Positions 51,840-60,778 of a stretch of 64,000 nucleotides of DNA are shown here, in pieces. Positions within the stretch are counted from its first letter, which is position 1. Each line of letters starts with the position of its first letter. This stretch comes from Thalassospira xiamenensis M-5 = DSM 17429. GTDB lineage: Bacteria; Pseudomonadota; Alphaproteobacteria; Rhodospirillales; Thalassospiraceae. The notes beneath the pieces were generated by a model. The model worked only from the letters and a program-made list of their open reading frames with translations, made no database searches and was not told the origin of the DNA. Both the position numbers and the translations under genes were made by a program. The stretch lies in assembly GCF_000300235.2 (NCBI RefSeq), contig NZ_CP004388.1:1841501-1905500 (forward strand). Reading direction: 5' to 3'.

Positions 51840-52444
51840 GCCCTATCGAAGAAACCGGCGGTGTCGAAACAGTCGATCCGGTCAAGCCTGCCGGTGTGCG
51901 TGATCGTGATGTTCAGATCATGGGATATCCGCCGCGGCTTATGGCACCTGATATGGCGAAATCGGTTGCCGGATTGCTGATTTGCGGTGTCATTGCCCTG
52001 ATTCCCGAAATGCTGCCGATTATTCAGTGGACGGCAGCCGGGCTGGCGCTTTTGTTCATTCTTTATTTTGCCCGCACATTAATGCGGTTTCAGTCAAAGA
52101 TTTATGTTTCGGAATATGGTATCCGGATCAGCAACTTGCGCGGCGGAACCGCATTTGCGTGGTCGGAACTTTCCAAATTCCGTTTGCGTTATTTCTCTAC
52201 CCGTCGCGATGGCAGGAAAGGCTGGTTTGAACTGACCCTCCAGGCCGGGGATGCGAAAATCGTCACAGAATCAACATTGGACGGTTTTGATGATCTGCTT
52301 GAAATTGCGCGGGATTGGGCCAAAGATAACCAGTTACTGGTCGACGATATAACAAGAACCAATCTGATGCGTATGGACGAGGCCGAAACAATGGTCCAGG
52401 CAGCCGCATCAAGTCGGGCAGGCGGCATTGGCGAGGGAAGATGA
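51830..52444 (+). CDS. two-helix membrane protein with PH-like soluble domain
   Basis: A 204-residue protein of no recognised family. Residues about 40-80 hold two hydrophobic helices (SVAGLLICGVIALIPEM and WTAAGLALLFILYFAR). The following part (KIYVSEYGIRISNLRGGTAFAWSELSKFRLRYF...FELTLQAG) has the strand pattern of bacterial PH-like domains found in small membrane proteins. The ATG at 51830 lies inside the deacetylase gene end; an upstream in-frame ATG at 51803 is less likely. It overlaps the ABC ATPase gene by 4 bp, tying the glycan genes to the transporter. Confidence 0.65.
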   Translation: MAISPIEETGGVETVDPVKPAGVRDRDVQIMGYPPRLMAPDMAKSVAGLLICGVIALIPEMLPIIQWTAAGLALLFILYFARTLMRFQSKIYVSEYGIRISNLRGGTAFAWSELSKFRLRYFSTRRDGRKGWFELTLQAGDAKIVTESTLDGFDDLLEIARDWAKDNQLLVDDITRTNLMRMDEAETMVQAAASSRAGGIGEGR

Positions 52445-54369
52445 CCGATATTCTGCGTATCCGCGATTTGAAAGTCGAATTCGTTTTGCCGCATATGCGG
52501 GTCAAGGCGGTCGAAAATGTCAGTTTTCGCATTGGTGCGCAGGAAACCGTCGCCCTTGTCGGAGAATCCGGTTCTGGCAAAACCACCATTTCACAGGCGA
52601 TCATGGGGTTGTTGCCCAAATCGGCACAGATCACCAACGGATCAATTGTTTTTGCCGATCCGAAAAAGCCGGGAACCCGCGTTGATATCGCGATGCTGGA
52701 TCGCTCGGGTGCTGAAATGCGTTCCATTCGCGGTGGCCGTATTTCCATGATTTTTCAGGAGCCGATGAGCTCCCTATCACCTCTTCATACCATCGGTGAT
52801 CAGATTTGCGAGGCCGTGCGCCTCCATCGCAAGGTCGGCTCCAGCGAGGCCAAAGAGCTTGCCAGTGACATGCTGGGACTTGTCGGTTTTCCCAATCCAA
52901 AAAGATCCTTAAAGACATATCCGTTCGAGCTTTCAGGTGGTTTGCGCCAACGTGCGATGATTGCCATGGCAATGGTTTGCCGGCCGGCACTGCTGGTTGC
53001 GGACGAACCGACAACGGCACTTGATGTGACGATACAGGCCCAGACACTTCGTTTGATCAAGGATATGCAGGCCGAATTGCAAATGTCCGTACTGCTGATC
53101 ACCCATGATCTTGGGGTGGTGGCCAACATGGCGGACCGCATGGTCGTGGTTTATGATGGCCGTGTTGTCGAAAGCGGTCTGACCCATGATGTGTTCGTCA
53201 ATCCCGGTCACCTCTATACACAGTCGTTGCTGGCTGCGGTTCCGCATTTCGATATGGGACCTGACGAACGTTTGCGTCCCCTGCGTGAAATCAAGCCGAA
53301 GGTCGATAGTCTGCTGACTTTTTGCGGCGACAAAGACACATCTGAGCAAGGCGGGGATGTTCCACCGTCGCTGGCATTGCATCCGACAATGGCAAGCGAG
53401 CCGGTTCTGGCTGTGCGCCACCTTTACAAAAGTTTTGCGGTGCGCAAAGGCAACTGGCTAAAGACCGAGGAACAAGAAATTGCCGCTGTGGCGGATGTGT
53501 CTCTGACGGTTAATCGCGGCGAATGTGTCGGTCTGGTTGGCGAAAGTGGATGTGGCAAAACCACGCTTTCCAAACTGATCATGCGGGCGATGGCACCCGA
53601 TAGCGGATCGATCCTGTTCCGGGGGGAAAGTGGTCAGATGACCGAATTGACCGGCTTGAACGAAGATCAGCTCAACCCGTATCGCAAACGTATCCAGTTC
53701 GTTTTCCAGGACCCGTTCGGGTCCCTTAATCCACGGATGACCGTGCAGGACATAATTACCGAACCGTTGATTATTCATGGTATCGGTGATGCATCCTACC
53801 GTAAGAAAATGGTGCTGGAACTGATGGAACTGGTCGGGCTTGATCCCCGGTTCCTGAACCGGTATCCGCACAGCTTTTCGGGCGGCCAGCGCCAGCGTAT
53901 CGGCATTGCACGCGCGCTGACGCTTAAACCCGACCTTCTGATTTTTGATGAACCGACATCGGCACTTGATGTATCGGTTCAGGCGCAAATTTTAAACCTT
54001 CTCAAAGATTTGCAGCGTGAACTTAAACTGACATACCTGTTTATTTCGCACAATCTGGCGGTGGTTGACTATATTGCGGACCGGATTGCTGTGATGTGTG
54101 CGGGGCGTATTGTTGAATCCGCACCACGCGAACAATTGTTCAGAAATCCGGTCCATCCCTATACCCAGGCATTGCTTAACGCCGTACCCTTTGCCGATCT
54201 GGATCATCTTCTGGATTTCACCAAGATTGTCGACGGCAAGGCTTCCGACCCGCGCCGCTGGCCTGCACCCTTTACCATTGATGCCCAATCTGATCCGCGG
54301 ATGGTGCAGTTTGCCGAGGATCACTTTGTTCGTGCCGCACGTGCCGATTATCAGGAGATGGCCATATGA
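52441..54369 (+). CDS. oligopeptide-type ABC transporter, fused double ATPase
   Basis: A 642-residue protein with two complete ATPase domains of the Dpp/Opp/Yej type. Domain 1 has Walker A GESGSGKTT (41-49), LSGGLRQRAMIAMAM and LLVADEPTTALDV. Domain 2 has Walker A GESGCGKTT (367-375), FSGGQRQRIGIARAL and LLIFDEPTSALDV. Each is followed by the typical substrate-type C-terminal segment (PHFDMGPDERLRPL...; NPVHPYTQALLNAVP). It overlaps genes on both sides by 4 bp. It energises uptake through the two permeases downstream. Confidence 0.93.
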   Translation: MTDILRIRDLKVEFVLPHMRVKAVENVSFRIGAQETVALVGESGSGKTTISQAIMGLLPKSAQITNGSIVFADPKKPGTRVDIAMLDRSGAEMRSIRGGRISMIFQEPMSSLSPLHTIGDQICEAVRLHRKVGSSEAKELASDMLGLVGFPNPKRSLKTYPFELSGGLRQRAMIAMAMVCRPALLVADEPTTALDVTIQAQTLRLIKDMQAELQMSVLLITHDLGVVANMADRMVVVYDGRVVESGLTHDVFVNPGHLYTQSLLAAVPHFDMGPDERLRPLREIKPKVDSLLTFCGDKDTSEQGGDVPPSLALHPTMASEPVLAVRHLYKSFAVRKGNWLKTEEQEIAAVADVSLTVNRGECVGLVGESGCGKTTLSKLIMRAMAPDSGSILFRGESGQMTELTGLNEDQLNPYRKRIQFVFQDPFGSLNPRMTVQDIITEPLIIHGIGDASYRKKMVLELMELVGLDPRFLNRYPHSFSGGQRQRIGIARALTLKPDLLIFDEPTSALDVSVQAQILNLLKDLQRELKLTYLFISHNLAVVDYIADRIAVMCAGRIVESAPREQLFRNPVHPYTQALLNAVPFADLDHLLDFTKIVDGKASDPRRWPAPFTIDAQSDPRMVQFAEDHFVRAARADYQEMAI

Positions 54370-56315
54370 AGCAGACTATCGTTCCTGCGTTTTCTGCGGG
54401 TTGGTTTAACAAATCGCGCATGGCGTTCGTATGTGTGGGGTTCTCGGCGGCGATGTTTGCGGGGATGATATCGGCGGTCGACCCGGCAAAGGCTGAAATT
54501 CCGTATTTCGAGGATGCCGTATCAAAGGGGGAACTTCCCCCGATGGCGGCACGTCTGCCTGAACATCCCAAGGTCATCGACTTCACTGCCGAGAATAAGG
54601 AAATCGGCAAATATGGCGGTGATCTGGTGACCATCATGGGCCGTTCGCGCGATATTCGCATGGCGGTGGTTTATGGCTATGCCCGGCTGATCGGATATGA
54701 CGAAAACCTGAACCTGCAACCCGATATTCTCGAAAGCCTTGATGTCAACGATACCGGTAATGTATTCACCCTGCATCTTCGCAAAGGCCATAAATGGTCC
54801 GATGGTGAACCCTTTACCGCCGAGGATTTCCGCTATTTCTGGGAAGACGTCGTCAATAACGATGAACTGTTTCCGGTCGGTCCGCCGCGTTTCCTGTTTG
54901 TTGGCGATGAACCGGCAACATTCGAGATTCTCGACGAATATACCGTTCGTTACAGTTGGTCCAAACCCAACCCGTTTTTCGTAACGGAACTGGCAGCAAC
55001 CCGGCCGCCCTTCATTTATCGGCCTGCACATTATCTGAAACAGTTTCACGCAAAATATCGCGATGCGGCCGAGCTGGATGCGATTGTCAAAGAACGGGGC
55101 TTACGCAGTTGGGCGGTGCTTCATACAGATAAGGACCGTCCTTACCGGCTTGAAAATGTCGAACGTCCATCTCTGGAACCATGGCTGATCCGAACCGAAG
55201 AACCGTCTGATCGCTTCATCTTTGAACGTAACCCGTACTATCATCGCGTTGATCCGGATGGTAATCAGCTGCCTTATATTGATCGGATGATCTTCAATAT
55301 CTCGAATGCCAAACTGGTTCCGGCCAAGGTCGGCGCGGGCGAGGTTGATCTGCAAAGCCGGATTCTGTCCTTGCAGGATTACACCTTCCTTAAACAGTCC
55401 GAGCCGCAGCAAAACTTCAAGGTGAACCTTTGGGATGTCGGTTACGGTGCCTATGCGGCACTTTATCCGAACCTGACCTGTTCTGATCCGGTCTGGCGGA
55501 AATTATTGCGCGATGTGAAATTCCGCCGGGCATTGTCGCTTGCCATCAACCGAACAGAGATCAACCGGGTGATGTTCTTTGGTCTGGCGGCACCGACCAA
55601 CAATACGGTCCTGCCCAAAAGCCCGCTTTTCAAACAGGAATACCGCGACAGCTATATTGAGTTCGATGTCAAGAAGGCCAATGCGCTGCTTGATGAAATG
55701 GGCCTGACCAAGCGCAATGGCGATGGCATTCGTTTGATGCCCGATGGTCGACCGCTTGAAATCATTGTCGAAACCATGGGCGAAAACCCCGAACATGACG
55801 ACATGCTTGAACTGATCGGGGATAGCTGGAAACAGATCGGTGTAAAGCTGTTCGTCAAGGGATTGCAGCGCGAAGTTCTGCGCAATCGGGCCTATAGCGG
55901 CGAAACCATCATGTCGATCTTTAATGGTGTCGATAGCGGCCTTGCAACGCCGGGTACAGTTCCGGCGGAATTCGTTCCGATCCAGCAGGACAGCCTGCAA
56001 TGGCCGAAATGGGGACAGTATTTCCAGACCAATGGCGAGGCGGGCGAAGCACCGGATATGCCCGCCGCCAAGGAACTCATGGACCTTTATGGTAAATGGG
56101 CCAATGGCAATGACGCAGCCCGAAAGGACGCATGGCAGCGTATTCTCGATATCAACGCGGAAAACATGTTCTCGATCGGTCTGATCGGTAATGTGCCGCA
56201 GCCGGTCGTGGTTCGCAACGATCTGCGCAACGTGCCGGAAAAGGGCATACATAGCTGGGAACCAGGTGCATTCTTTGGCATTTACCGTCCCGATACATTC
56301 TGGTGGGACCGTTGA
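54366..56315 (+). CDS. ABC transporter substrate-binding protein, family 5
   Basis: A 649-residue precursor; a signal-type hydrophobic region at about 17-40 ends near DPAKAEIP. The mature protein has the family-5 layout: GKYGGDLVTIMG, the LRKGHKWSDGEPFTAEDFRYFWED block, NPYYHRVDPDGNQLPYIDR and a long C-terminal lobe. It is about 100 residues longer than classic OppA/DppA, a size I associate with family members that bind oligosaccharides or unusual peptides. It overlaps the ATPase gene, and 78 bp separate it from the first permease gene. The ligand may be a fragment of the glycan made by the upstream genes (inference). Confidence 0.88.
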   Translation: MKQTIVPAFSAGWFNKSRMAFVCVGFSAAMFAGMISAVDPAKAEIPYFEDAVSKGELPPMAARLPEHPKVIDFTAENKEIGKYGGDLVTIMGRSRDIRMAVVYGYARLIGYDENLNLQPDILESLDVNDTGNVFTLHLRKGHKWSDGEPFTAEDFRYFWEDVVNNDELFPVGPPRFLFVGDEPATFEILDEYTVRYSWSKPNPFFVTELAATRPPFIYRPAHYLKQFHAKYRDAAELDAIVKERGLRSWAVLHTDKDRPYRLENVERPSLEPWLIRTEEPSDRFIFERNPYYHRVDPDGNQLPYIDRMIFNISNAKLVPAKVGAGEVDLQSRILSLQDYTFLKQSEPQQNFKVNLWDVGYGAYAALYPNLTCSDPVWRKLLRDVKFRRALSLAINRTEINRVMFFGLAAPTNNTVLPKSPLFKQEYRDSYIEFDVKKANALLDEMGLTKRNGDGIRLMPDGRPLEIIVETMGENPEHDDMLELIGDSWKQIGVKLFVKGLQREVLRNRAYSGETIMSIFNGVDSGLATPGTVPAEFVPIQQDSLQWPKWGQYFQTNGEAGEAPDMPAAKELMDLYGKWANGNDAARKDAWQRILDINAENMFSIGLIGNVPQPVVVRNDLRNVPEKGIHSWEPGAFFGIYRPDTFWWDR

Positions 56316-56393
56316 TCGCAATGATCTGAAAACGAACGCATCATTCCGGACAGGGAAACCGGAGCCGATGCGACAGGGGGAGCTTAACCGCCG

Positions 56394-57392
56394 ATGCTGA
56401 CTTTCTTGGCAAGACGGCTTTTTGTCATGATGCCCACGCTGTTTTTCATCAGCGTGCTGGTGTTTATTATCATTCAATTGCCGCCGGGCGACTTCCTGTC
56501 CACCTATCTGAATGAATTGCAGGCGCAGGGCGAGGCGGTCGATCCTGCCAAAATTGCTTTCCTCAAACAGCAATACGGTCTTGATCAACCGCTCTGGCAG
56601 CAATATTTCGATTGGGCGTGGGGTCTGTTGCACGGCGATCTTGGTTTCTCGTTCGAATATAACCTGCCGGTTACCGAGGTGGTCGGGGATCGTCTATGGT
56701 TATCGGTCGTTCTGAATTTCAGCACGGTTCTGTTCATCTATGTCGTCAGCTTCCCAATCGGGATTTATTCTGCAACCCGCCAATATAGCTGGGGCGACTA
56801 CGGCTTTACCTTGCTCGGTTTCCTCGGCCTTGCCATGCCGAACTTCCTGTTTGCGCTGATCCTGCTTTATTACGCCAATGTTGTGTTTGGGACTTCCATC
56901 GGTGGTCTGATGGACCCGGAATTCATCAATCAGGGTTGGTCTTTTGCCAAGATCATGTCGGTTGCCGAACATCTTTGGGCGCCGGTGCTGGTGATCGGGA
57001 CATCCGGGACCGCGTCGATGATCCGGCGCCTGCGTGCCAATCTTCTTGATGAACTCGGCAAACAATATGTTGTCACGGCCCATGCCAAGGGCCTGTCGCC
57101 AACGCGCGTTTTGTTCAAATACCCGCTGCGCATGGCATTGAATCCGTTTATCGCCGATATTGGCAATATCCTGCCTCAGGTCGTATCGGGTTCTGTTCTG
57201 GTATCTGTTGTGATGTCGCTGCCAACAACCGGGCCGATGTTGCTTGCCGCCCTGCAAAGTCAGGACATGTATCTGGCCGGGTCGTTCCTGATGTTTCTGG
57301 CATTGCTGACGGTGATCGGCATGTTTGTGTCCGATCTGCTTCTTGCATGGCTTGATCCCCGAATTCGTCTGCAAGGAGGGGTATCGCAATGA
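56394..57392 (+). CDS. oligopeptide-type ABC transporter permease (DppB/OppB-like)
   Basis: A 332-residue inner-membrane protein with about six helices. It starts MLTFLARRLFVMMPTLFFISVLVFIII with the family ILQLPPGDF-like motif (IQLPPGDFLSTYL), and has the EAA-type loop YVVTAHAKGLSPTRVLFKYPLRMALNPFI. Its stop overlaps the second permease start by 4 bp. Works with the fused ATPase and the family-5 binding protein. Confidence 0.92.
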   Translation: MLTFLARRLFVMMPTLFFISVLVFIIIQLPPGDFLSTYLNELQAQGEAVDPAKIAFLKQQYGLDQPLWQQYFDWAWGLLHGDLGFSFEYNLPVTEVVGDRLWLSVVLNFSTVLFIYVVSFPIGIYSATRQYSWGDYGFTLLGFLGLAMPNFLFALILLYYANVVFGTSIGGLMDPEFINQGWSFAKIMSVAEHLWAPVLVIGTSGTASMIRRLRANLLDELGKQYVVTAHAKGLSPTRVLFKYPLRMALNPFIADIGNILPQVVSGSVLVSVVMSLPTTGPMLLAALQSQDMYLAGSFLMFLALLTVIGMFVSDLLLAWLDPRIRLQGGVSQ

Positions 57393-58558
57393 GCCGCAGC
57401 GACGACAAACGTAACGAACATTTCGTTGATACCGCGCCCTTCGATCCCTGGGATCGTGAGGAACTGACACCCGCGCAGGAAAAATACTATCTCGCATCGC
57501 AGTGGAAGCTGATCTGGTGGCGGCTTAAACGCCATCGGCTGGCGTATGTTTCGCTGATCATTCTGGCGATCATGTATGCATCCGTTTTCATTGTCGAAAT
57601 CCTGGCACCCTATGCACAGGAAACCCGGAATTCCGAATACATCCATCATCAACCGCAAGCGATCCACCTGTTCCATGACGGGAAATTCGTCGGGCCGTTT
57701 ACGTATGGCACCGATTTCTCGATTGACATGGAAACGCTGAAACCGATCTATACGCCAAGCGACAGCCGTGTTGAAAAAATCCGCTTCTTCTGTTCCGGCG
57801 ATCCCTATGAATTCTGGGGCCTGTTCGAGGCCGATTTTCATGTCATGTGCCCGGCCGAGGACGGAACCCTGTTCTTGTTGGGGACGGATCGTCTGGGCCG
57901 CGATATGTTGTCGCGCATGATTTACGGCGCGCGTGTGTCGCTGACCATCGGCTTGGTCGGTATTGCCGTAAGCTTCATTCTGGGCATCCTGATCGGCGGG
58001 GCGGCGGGATATTACGGCGGCTGGGTCGATGCAAGCGCGCAGCGCCTGATCGAAGTCATCCGCTCGATGCCGGAAATTCCGTTATGGATGGCACTTTCAG
58101 CAGCATTGCCGGTGACCTGGAGCCCGGTTTTGATCTATTTCGGGATCACGATCATTCTGGGCCTGATCGACTGGACGGGACTTGCCCGCGCGGTACGTTC
58201 GAAACTTCTGGCACTGCGTGAAGAAGACTATGCCCTTGCCGCCCGTCTGATGGGGGCCAAGCCAAAACGCATCATTGCCCGTCATCTGCTGCCAAACTTT
58301 GCCAGTCACCTGATCGCGTCGGTAACCCTCTCGATCCCGAACATGATCCTTGGCGAAACCGCACTCAGTTTCCTTGGTCTTGGCCTCAGGGCACCTGTCA
58401 CCAGTTGGGGCGTGCTGTTAAACGAGGCCCAGAACATCAACGCCGTTGCTGTCTATCCATGGCTGATGTTGCCGGTGGTGCCGGTGGTGATCGTTGTTCT
58501 GGCGTTCAACTTCCTTGGCGATGGCCTGCGCGATGCGGCCGATCCCTACAAGAATTAA
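57389..58558 (+). CDS. oligopeptide-type ABC transporter permease (DppC/OppC-like)
   Basis: A 389-residue permease with the OppC N-terminal segment (SQWKLIWWRLKRHRLAYVSLIIL) and a long periplasmic insert of about 120 residues between helices 1 and 2. Then come LLGTDRLGRDMLSRMIYGARVSL, four to five further helices and the EAA loop YALAARLMGAKPKRIIARHLLPNF. The insert is larger than in classic DppC, matching the large binding protein. The operon ends here with a terminator. Confidence 0.92.
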   Translation: MSRSDDKRNEHFVDTAPFDPWDREELTPAQEKYYLASQWKLIWWRLKRHRLAYVSLIILAIMYASVFIVEILAPYAQETRNSEYIHHQPQAIHLFHDGKFVGPFTYGTDFSIDMETLKPIYTPSDSRVEKIRFFCSGDPYEFWGLFEADFHVMCPAEDGTLFLLGTDRLGRDMLSRMIYGARVSLTIGLVGIAVSFILGILIGGAAGYYGGWVDASAQRLIEVIRSMPEIPLWMALSAALPVTWSPVLIYFGITIILGLIDWTGLARAVRSKLLALREEDYALAARLMGAKPKRIIARHLLPNFASHLIASVTLSIPNMILGETALSFLGLGLRAPVTSWGVLLNEAQNINAVAVYPWLMLPVVPVVIVVLAFNFLGDGLRDAADPYKN

Positions 58559-58563
58559 CTGTG

Positions 58564-58595
58564 CAGCCCGCCATCTACTGGCGGGCTGTTCTGTT
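58564..58595 (+). terminator. intrinsic terminator of the ABC operon
   Basis: CAGCCCGCCA and TGGCGGGCTG pair over 10 bp with a five-base loop, followed by TTCTGTTTT, 6 bp after the last permease stop. Being symmetric and lying between convergent genes, it may serve both. Confidence 0.82.
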
Positions 58596-59777
58596 TTAAT
58601 GCACAATCGGTTTTGATCGCAGTTGCGCCATCGAGGGCACCATCGCAATCACCGAAAGTGCGAGTCCGAAACCACAAACCGCAGGCCAACTGCCCAGTCC
58701 CCATGCATAGGTCGCCCCGGCCGAGCCGAATGAACCGCCAAGGAACATACCGGTCATATAAACGGTGTTGATCCGGCCGCGGGCCTCTGGCAGCAGGCCG
58801 AAGATCACATGCTGATTGGAAATCATCGCACTTTGCACGCCGAAATCCAGAATGATCACCCCGACGATCAACCCTGCAAGAGCTGTCCAAAGCCCGAATG
58901 CCAGCCACGAAATCACGCAAATGATGACACCTGCGGCAATGACGCGCGCAGGACCATATCGGTCTGCCAACCGGCCCGAAAGGGGGGCTGCCAGAACGCC
59001 AATCGCGCCCAAAACCCCGAATAGCCCGGCGATGTCGGCACCCAGCTGATAATCGGGTTCCTGAAGATGCAGGGCCAATATGGTCCAGAAGGCCGAAAAT
59101 GATCCGAACAGGGCGGCTTGCGTCAATGTCGCCCGGCGAAGGGCAGGCAGCTGTTTACACAGGAACAGCACGGATAAAAGCGCCTCTCCATAGCCGATGG
59201 AGGTCCGCGCCTTGTCCTTTGGCAACATCATGGCCATCACGATGGCGGCAAGAACGGCCACCGGGGCGGCAAGCCAGAACATCTCGCGCCAGCCAAGATG
59301 GGTCGACACAAACCCCGCCAGTGTCCGGCTCAGAAGAATACCGCACAGCAAACCCGCCATGACCGTGCCAATGGTTTTTCCGCGGTTTTCGGGAGGGGTC
59401 AGTGCTGTTGCATAGGGAATGATTTGCTGGGCCACCGTCGAACAGGCACCAAGCAATATTGAAGAAATAAACAGAATATAATCCGTTGGTGCCGATCCTT
59501 CGATTACAAGAACCAGTGCCAGCAACAGGAACAGGATAACAATCAGTTTGCGTCGGTCAAACAGATCGCCAAGCGGGACGAGTAAAAACAGACCAACTGC
59601 ATATCCCAACTGCGTTGCGGTCGGGATCAGGGCCGCAGTGCCGCTTTGATTGAACTCGGCCATAATGATGCCAAGCATCGGTTGATTATAATAAATATTG
59701 GCAACTGCAAGACCGGCAGCAACCGCCATGACAAAGGCCAGTCCCCGGCCAAGACCCGGAGCATCTGTTCGCGACAT
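58596..59777 (-). CDS. MFS transporter
   Basis: A 393-residue, 12-helix major facilitator. Visible features are ANIYYNQPMLGIIM in helix 1, the inter-helix motif GDLFDRRKLIVI (A-type loop) and ALTPPENRGKTIG. A frame extends upstream to 59972, but its first 65 residues are not membrane-like and overlap the next gene's stop, so the ATG at 59777 (MSRTDAPGLGRG) is taken. Substrate unknown; such transporters are often exporters of small molecules or drugs. Confidence 0.83.
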   Translation of the reverse strand: MSRTDAPGLGRGLAFVMAVAAGLAVANIYYNQPMLGIIMAEFNQSGTAALIPTATQLGYAVGLFLLVPLGDLFDRRKLIVILFLLLALVLVIEGSAPTDYILFISSILLGACSTVAQQIIPYATALTPPENRGKTIGTVMAGLLCGILLSRTLAGFVSTHLGWREMFWLAAPVAVLAAIVMAMMLPKDKARTSIGYGEALLSVLFLCKQLPALRRATLTQAALFGSFSAFWTILALHLQEPDYQLGADIAGLFGVLGAIGVLAAPLSGRLADRYGPARVIAAGVIICVISWLAFGLWTALAGLIVGVIILDFGVQSAMISNQHVIFGLLPEARGRINTVYMTGMFLGGSFGSAGATYAWGLGSWPAVCGFGLALSVIAMVPSMAQLRSKPIVH

Positions 59778-59895
59778 CGATTTAATCCTGATTAACCGTG
59801 GTTCGGATGGAAAGACGTTTTCCCGGCAGGCTTGCGGGGCTTTTGCCCCGTCATTTCCGTCAATACGGTTTGAATGGATCCTGATCCTGTTTGAA

Positions 59896-60753
59896 CTACT
59901 TTTTACGCAACCACAAGCTGGTTTCATGTGCCCCATCAGGCAGATGAATGCCATTGGCGATGGAGTTTGCAATAATGTTATTCAGGCGTGTACTGGCATA
60001 GGCACTCGACCACAGGATTTCAAACCCGTTACCTGCCAGCAACGCTGCAACACCCTGCTGTTCATTGTATCCGCGCCATTGCCAGATTTCCGGATAATCA
60101 TCGGGCAGGGTGATGTCATGGATATGAATGATCGCCCCACTGGGCAATGCCGGTATGACCGTTGAAAACAGCAGATCAACATCCGTGCCGGGCATCAGGA
60201 TATGGCTTGAATCTATCGAAAGAATATCCGCACCCGACAATGTCTTGAACACAGCCGGATCGGCCTTTTGCACGATGGTTCGTTCGACCGTAATCGGCAA
60301 GGCGGCAATATCGGCGCGTGGTACCGGATCAATTGCGTGAAAGATGGTGTCGAGTTCACCATCAAGAATGGCGCGATAGTAAAACCGTGTTGAATGGCCC
60401 GATCCAATTTCAATAATCCGTTCCGGGCGAAATTCACGCGTCAGGACATAGGCCATCATCCCGTCTAGTCGCGGGAACCAGCTTTGTTGCCAACGTGGAT
60501 CGGGTGGGGTGGCATTGCCGAAACTGGCAAATGCGTCCTGATATTTGTTGGCCTTGGTCAGCCACGCCTTCATGGTCGGTGCCGCGTGATCCATCATGGC
60601 CTCGATTGCCGGATAATGCGGTCGGCCAACGGTACTGGCCGTTTCGGCGGCATAGCGATACGGAATGAAATAACCGGCTGGCGACGCCGTCAAAAGCGTC
60701 CTAAGCCCCAGTTTCAAACGGCGCCATTTCCGTGAAAGCGGAAGATTGCTCAT
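59896..60753 (-). CDS. class I SAM-dependent methyltransferase-like protein
   Basis: A 285-residue protein. Residues around 115-125 carry the SAM-binding RIIEIGSGHSTRFYYRAIL; later ADILSIDSSHILMPGTDVDLLF and GAIIHIHDITLPDDYPE resemble the Methyltransf_24 type common in glycan and lipid clusters. The frame starts at a GTG at 60786, but the ATG at 60753 has a strong GGGGGA site. It lies between two MFS genes on the same strand; substrate unknown. Confidence 0.75.
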   Translation of the reverse strand: MSNLPLSRKWRRLKLGLRTLLTASPAGYFIPYRYAAETASTVGRPHYPAIEAMMDHAAPTMKAWLTKANKYQDAFASFGNATPPDPRWQQSWFPRLDGMMAYVLTREFRPERIIEIGSGHSTRFYYRAILDGELDTIFHAIDPVPRADIAALPITVERTIVQKADPAVFKTLSGADILSIDSSHILMPGTDVDLLFSTVIPALPSGAIIHIHDITLPDDYPEIWQWRGYNEQQGVAALLAGNGFEILWSSAYASTRLNNIIANSIANGIHLPDGAHETSLWLRKK

Positions 60754-60778
60754 CAGATTTCCCCCAGGCATGTCCCGG

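Noticed and set aside
59778-59972. N-terminal extension of the first MFS gene
   Set aside because: The 65 residues are not membrane-like, and the stretch overlaps the end of the methyltransferase gene.
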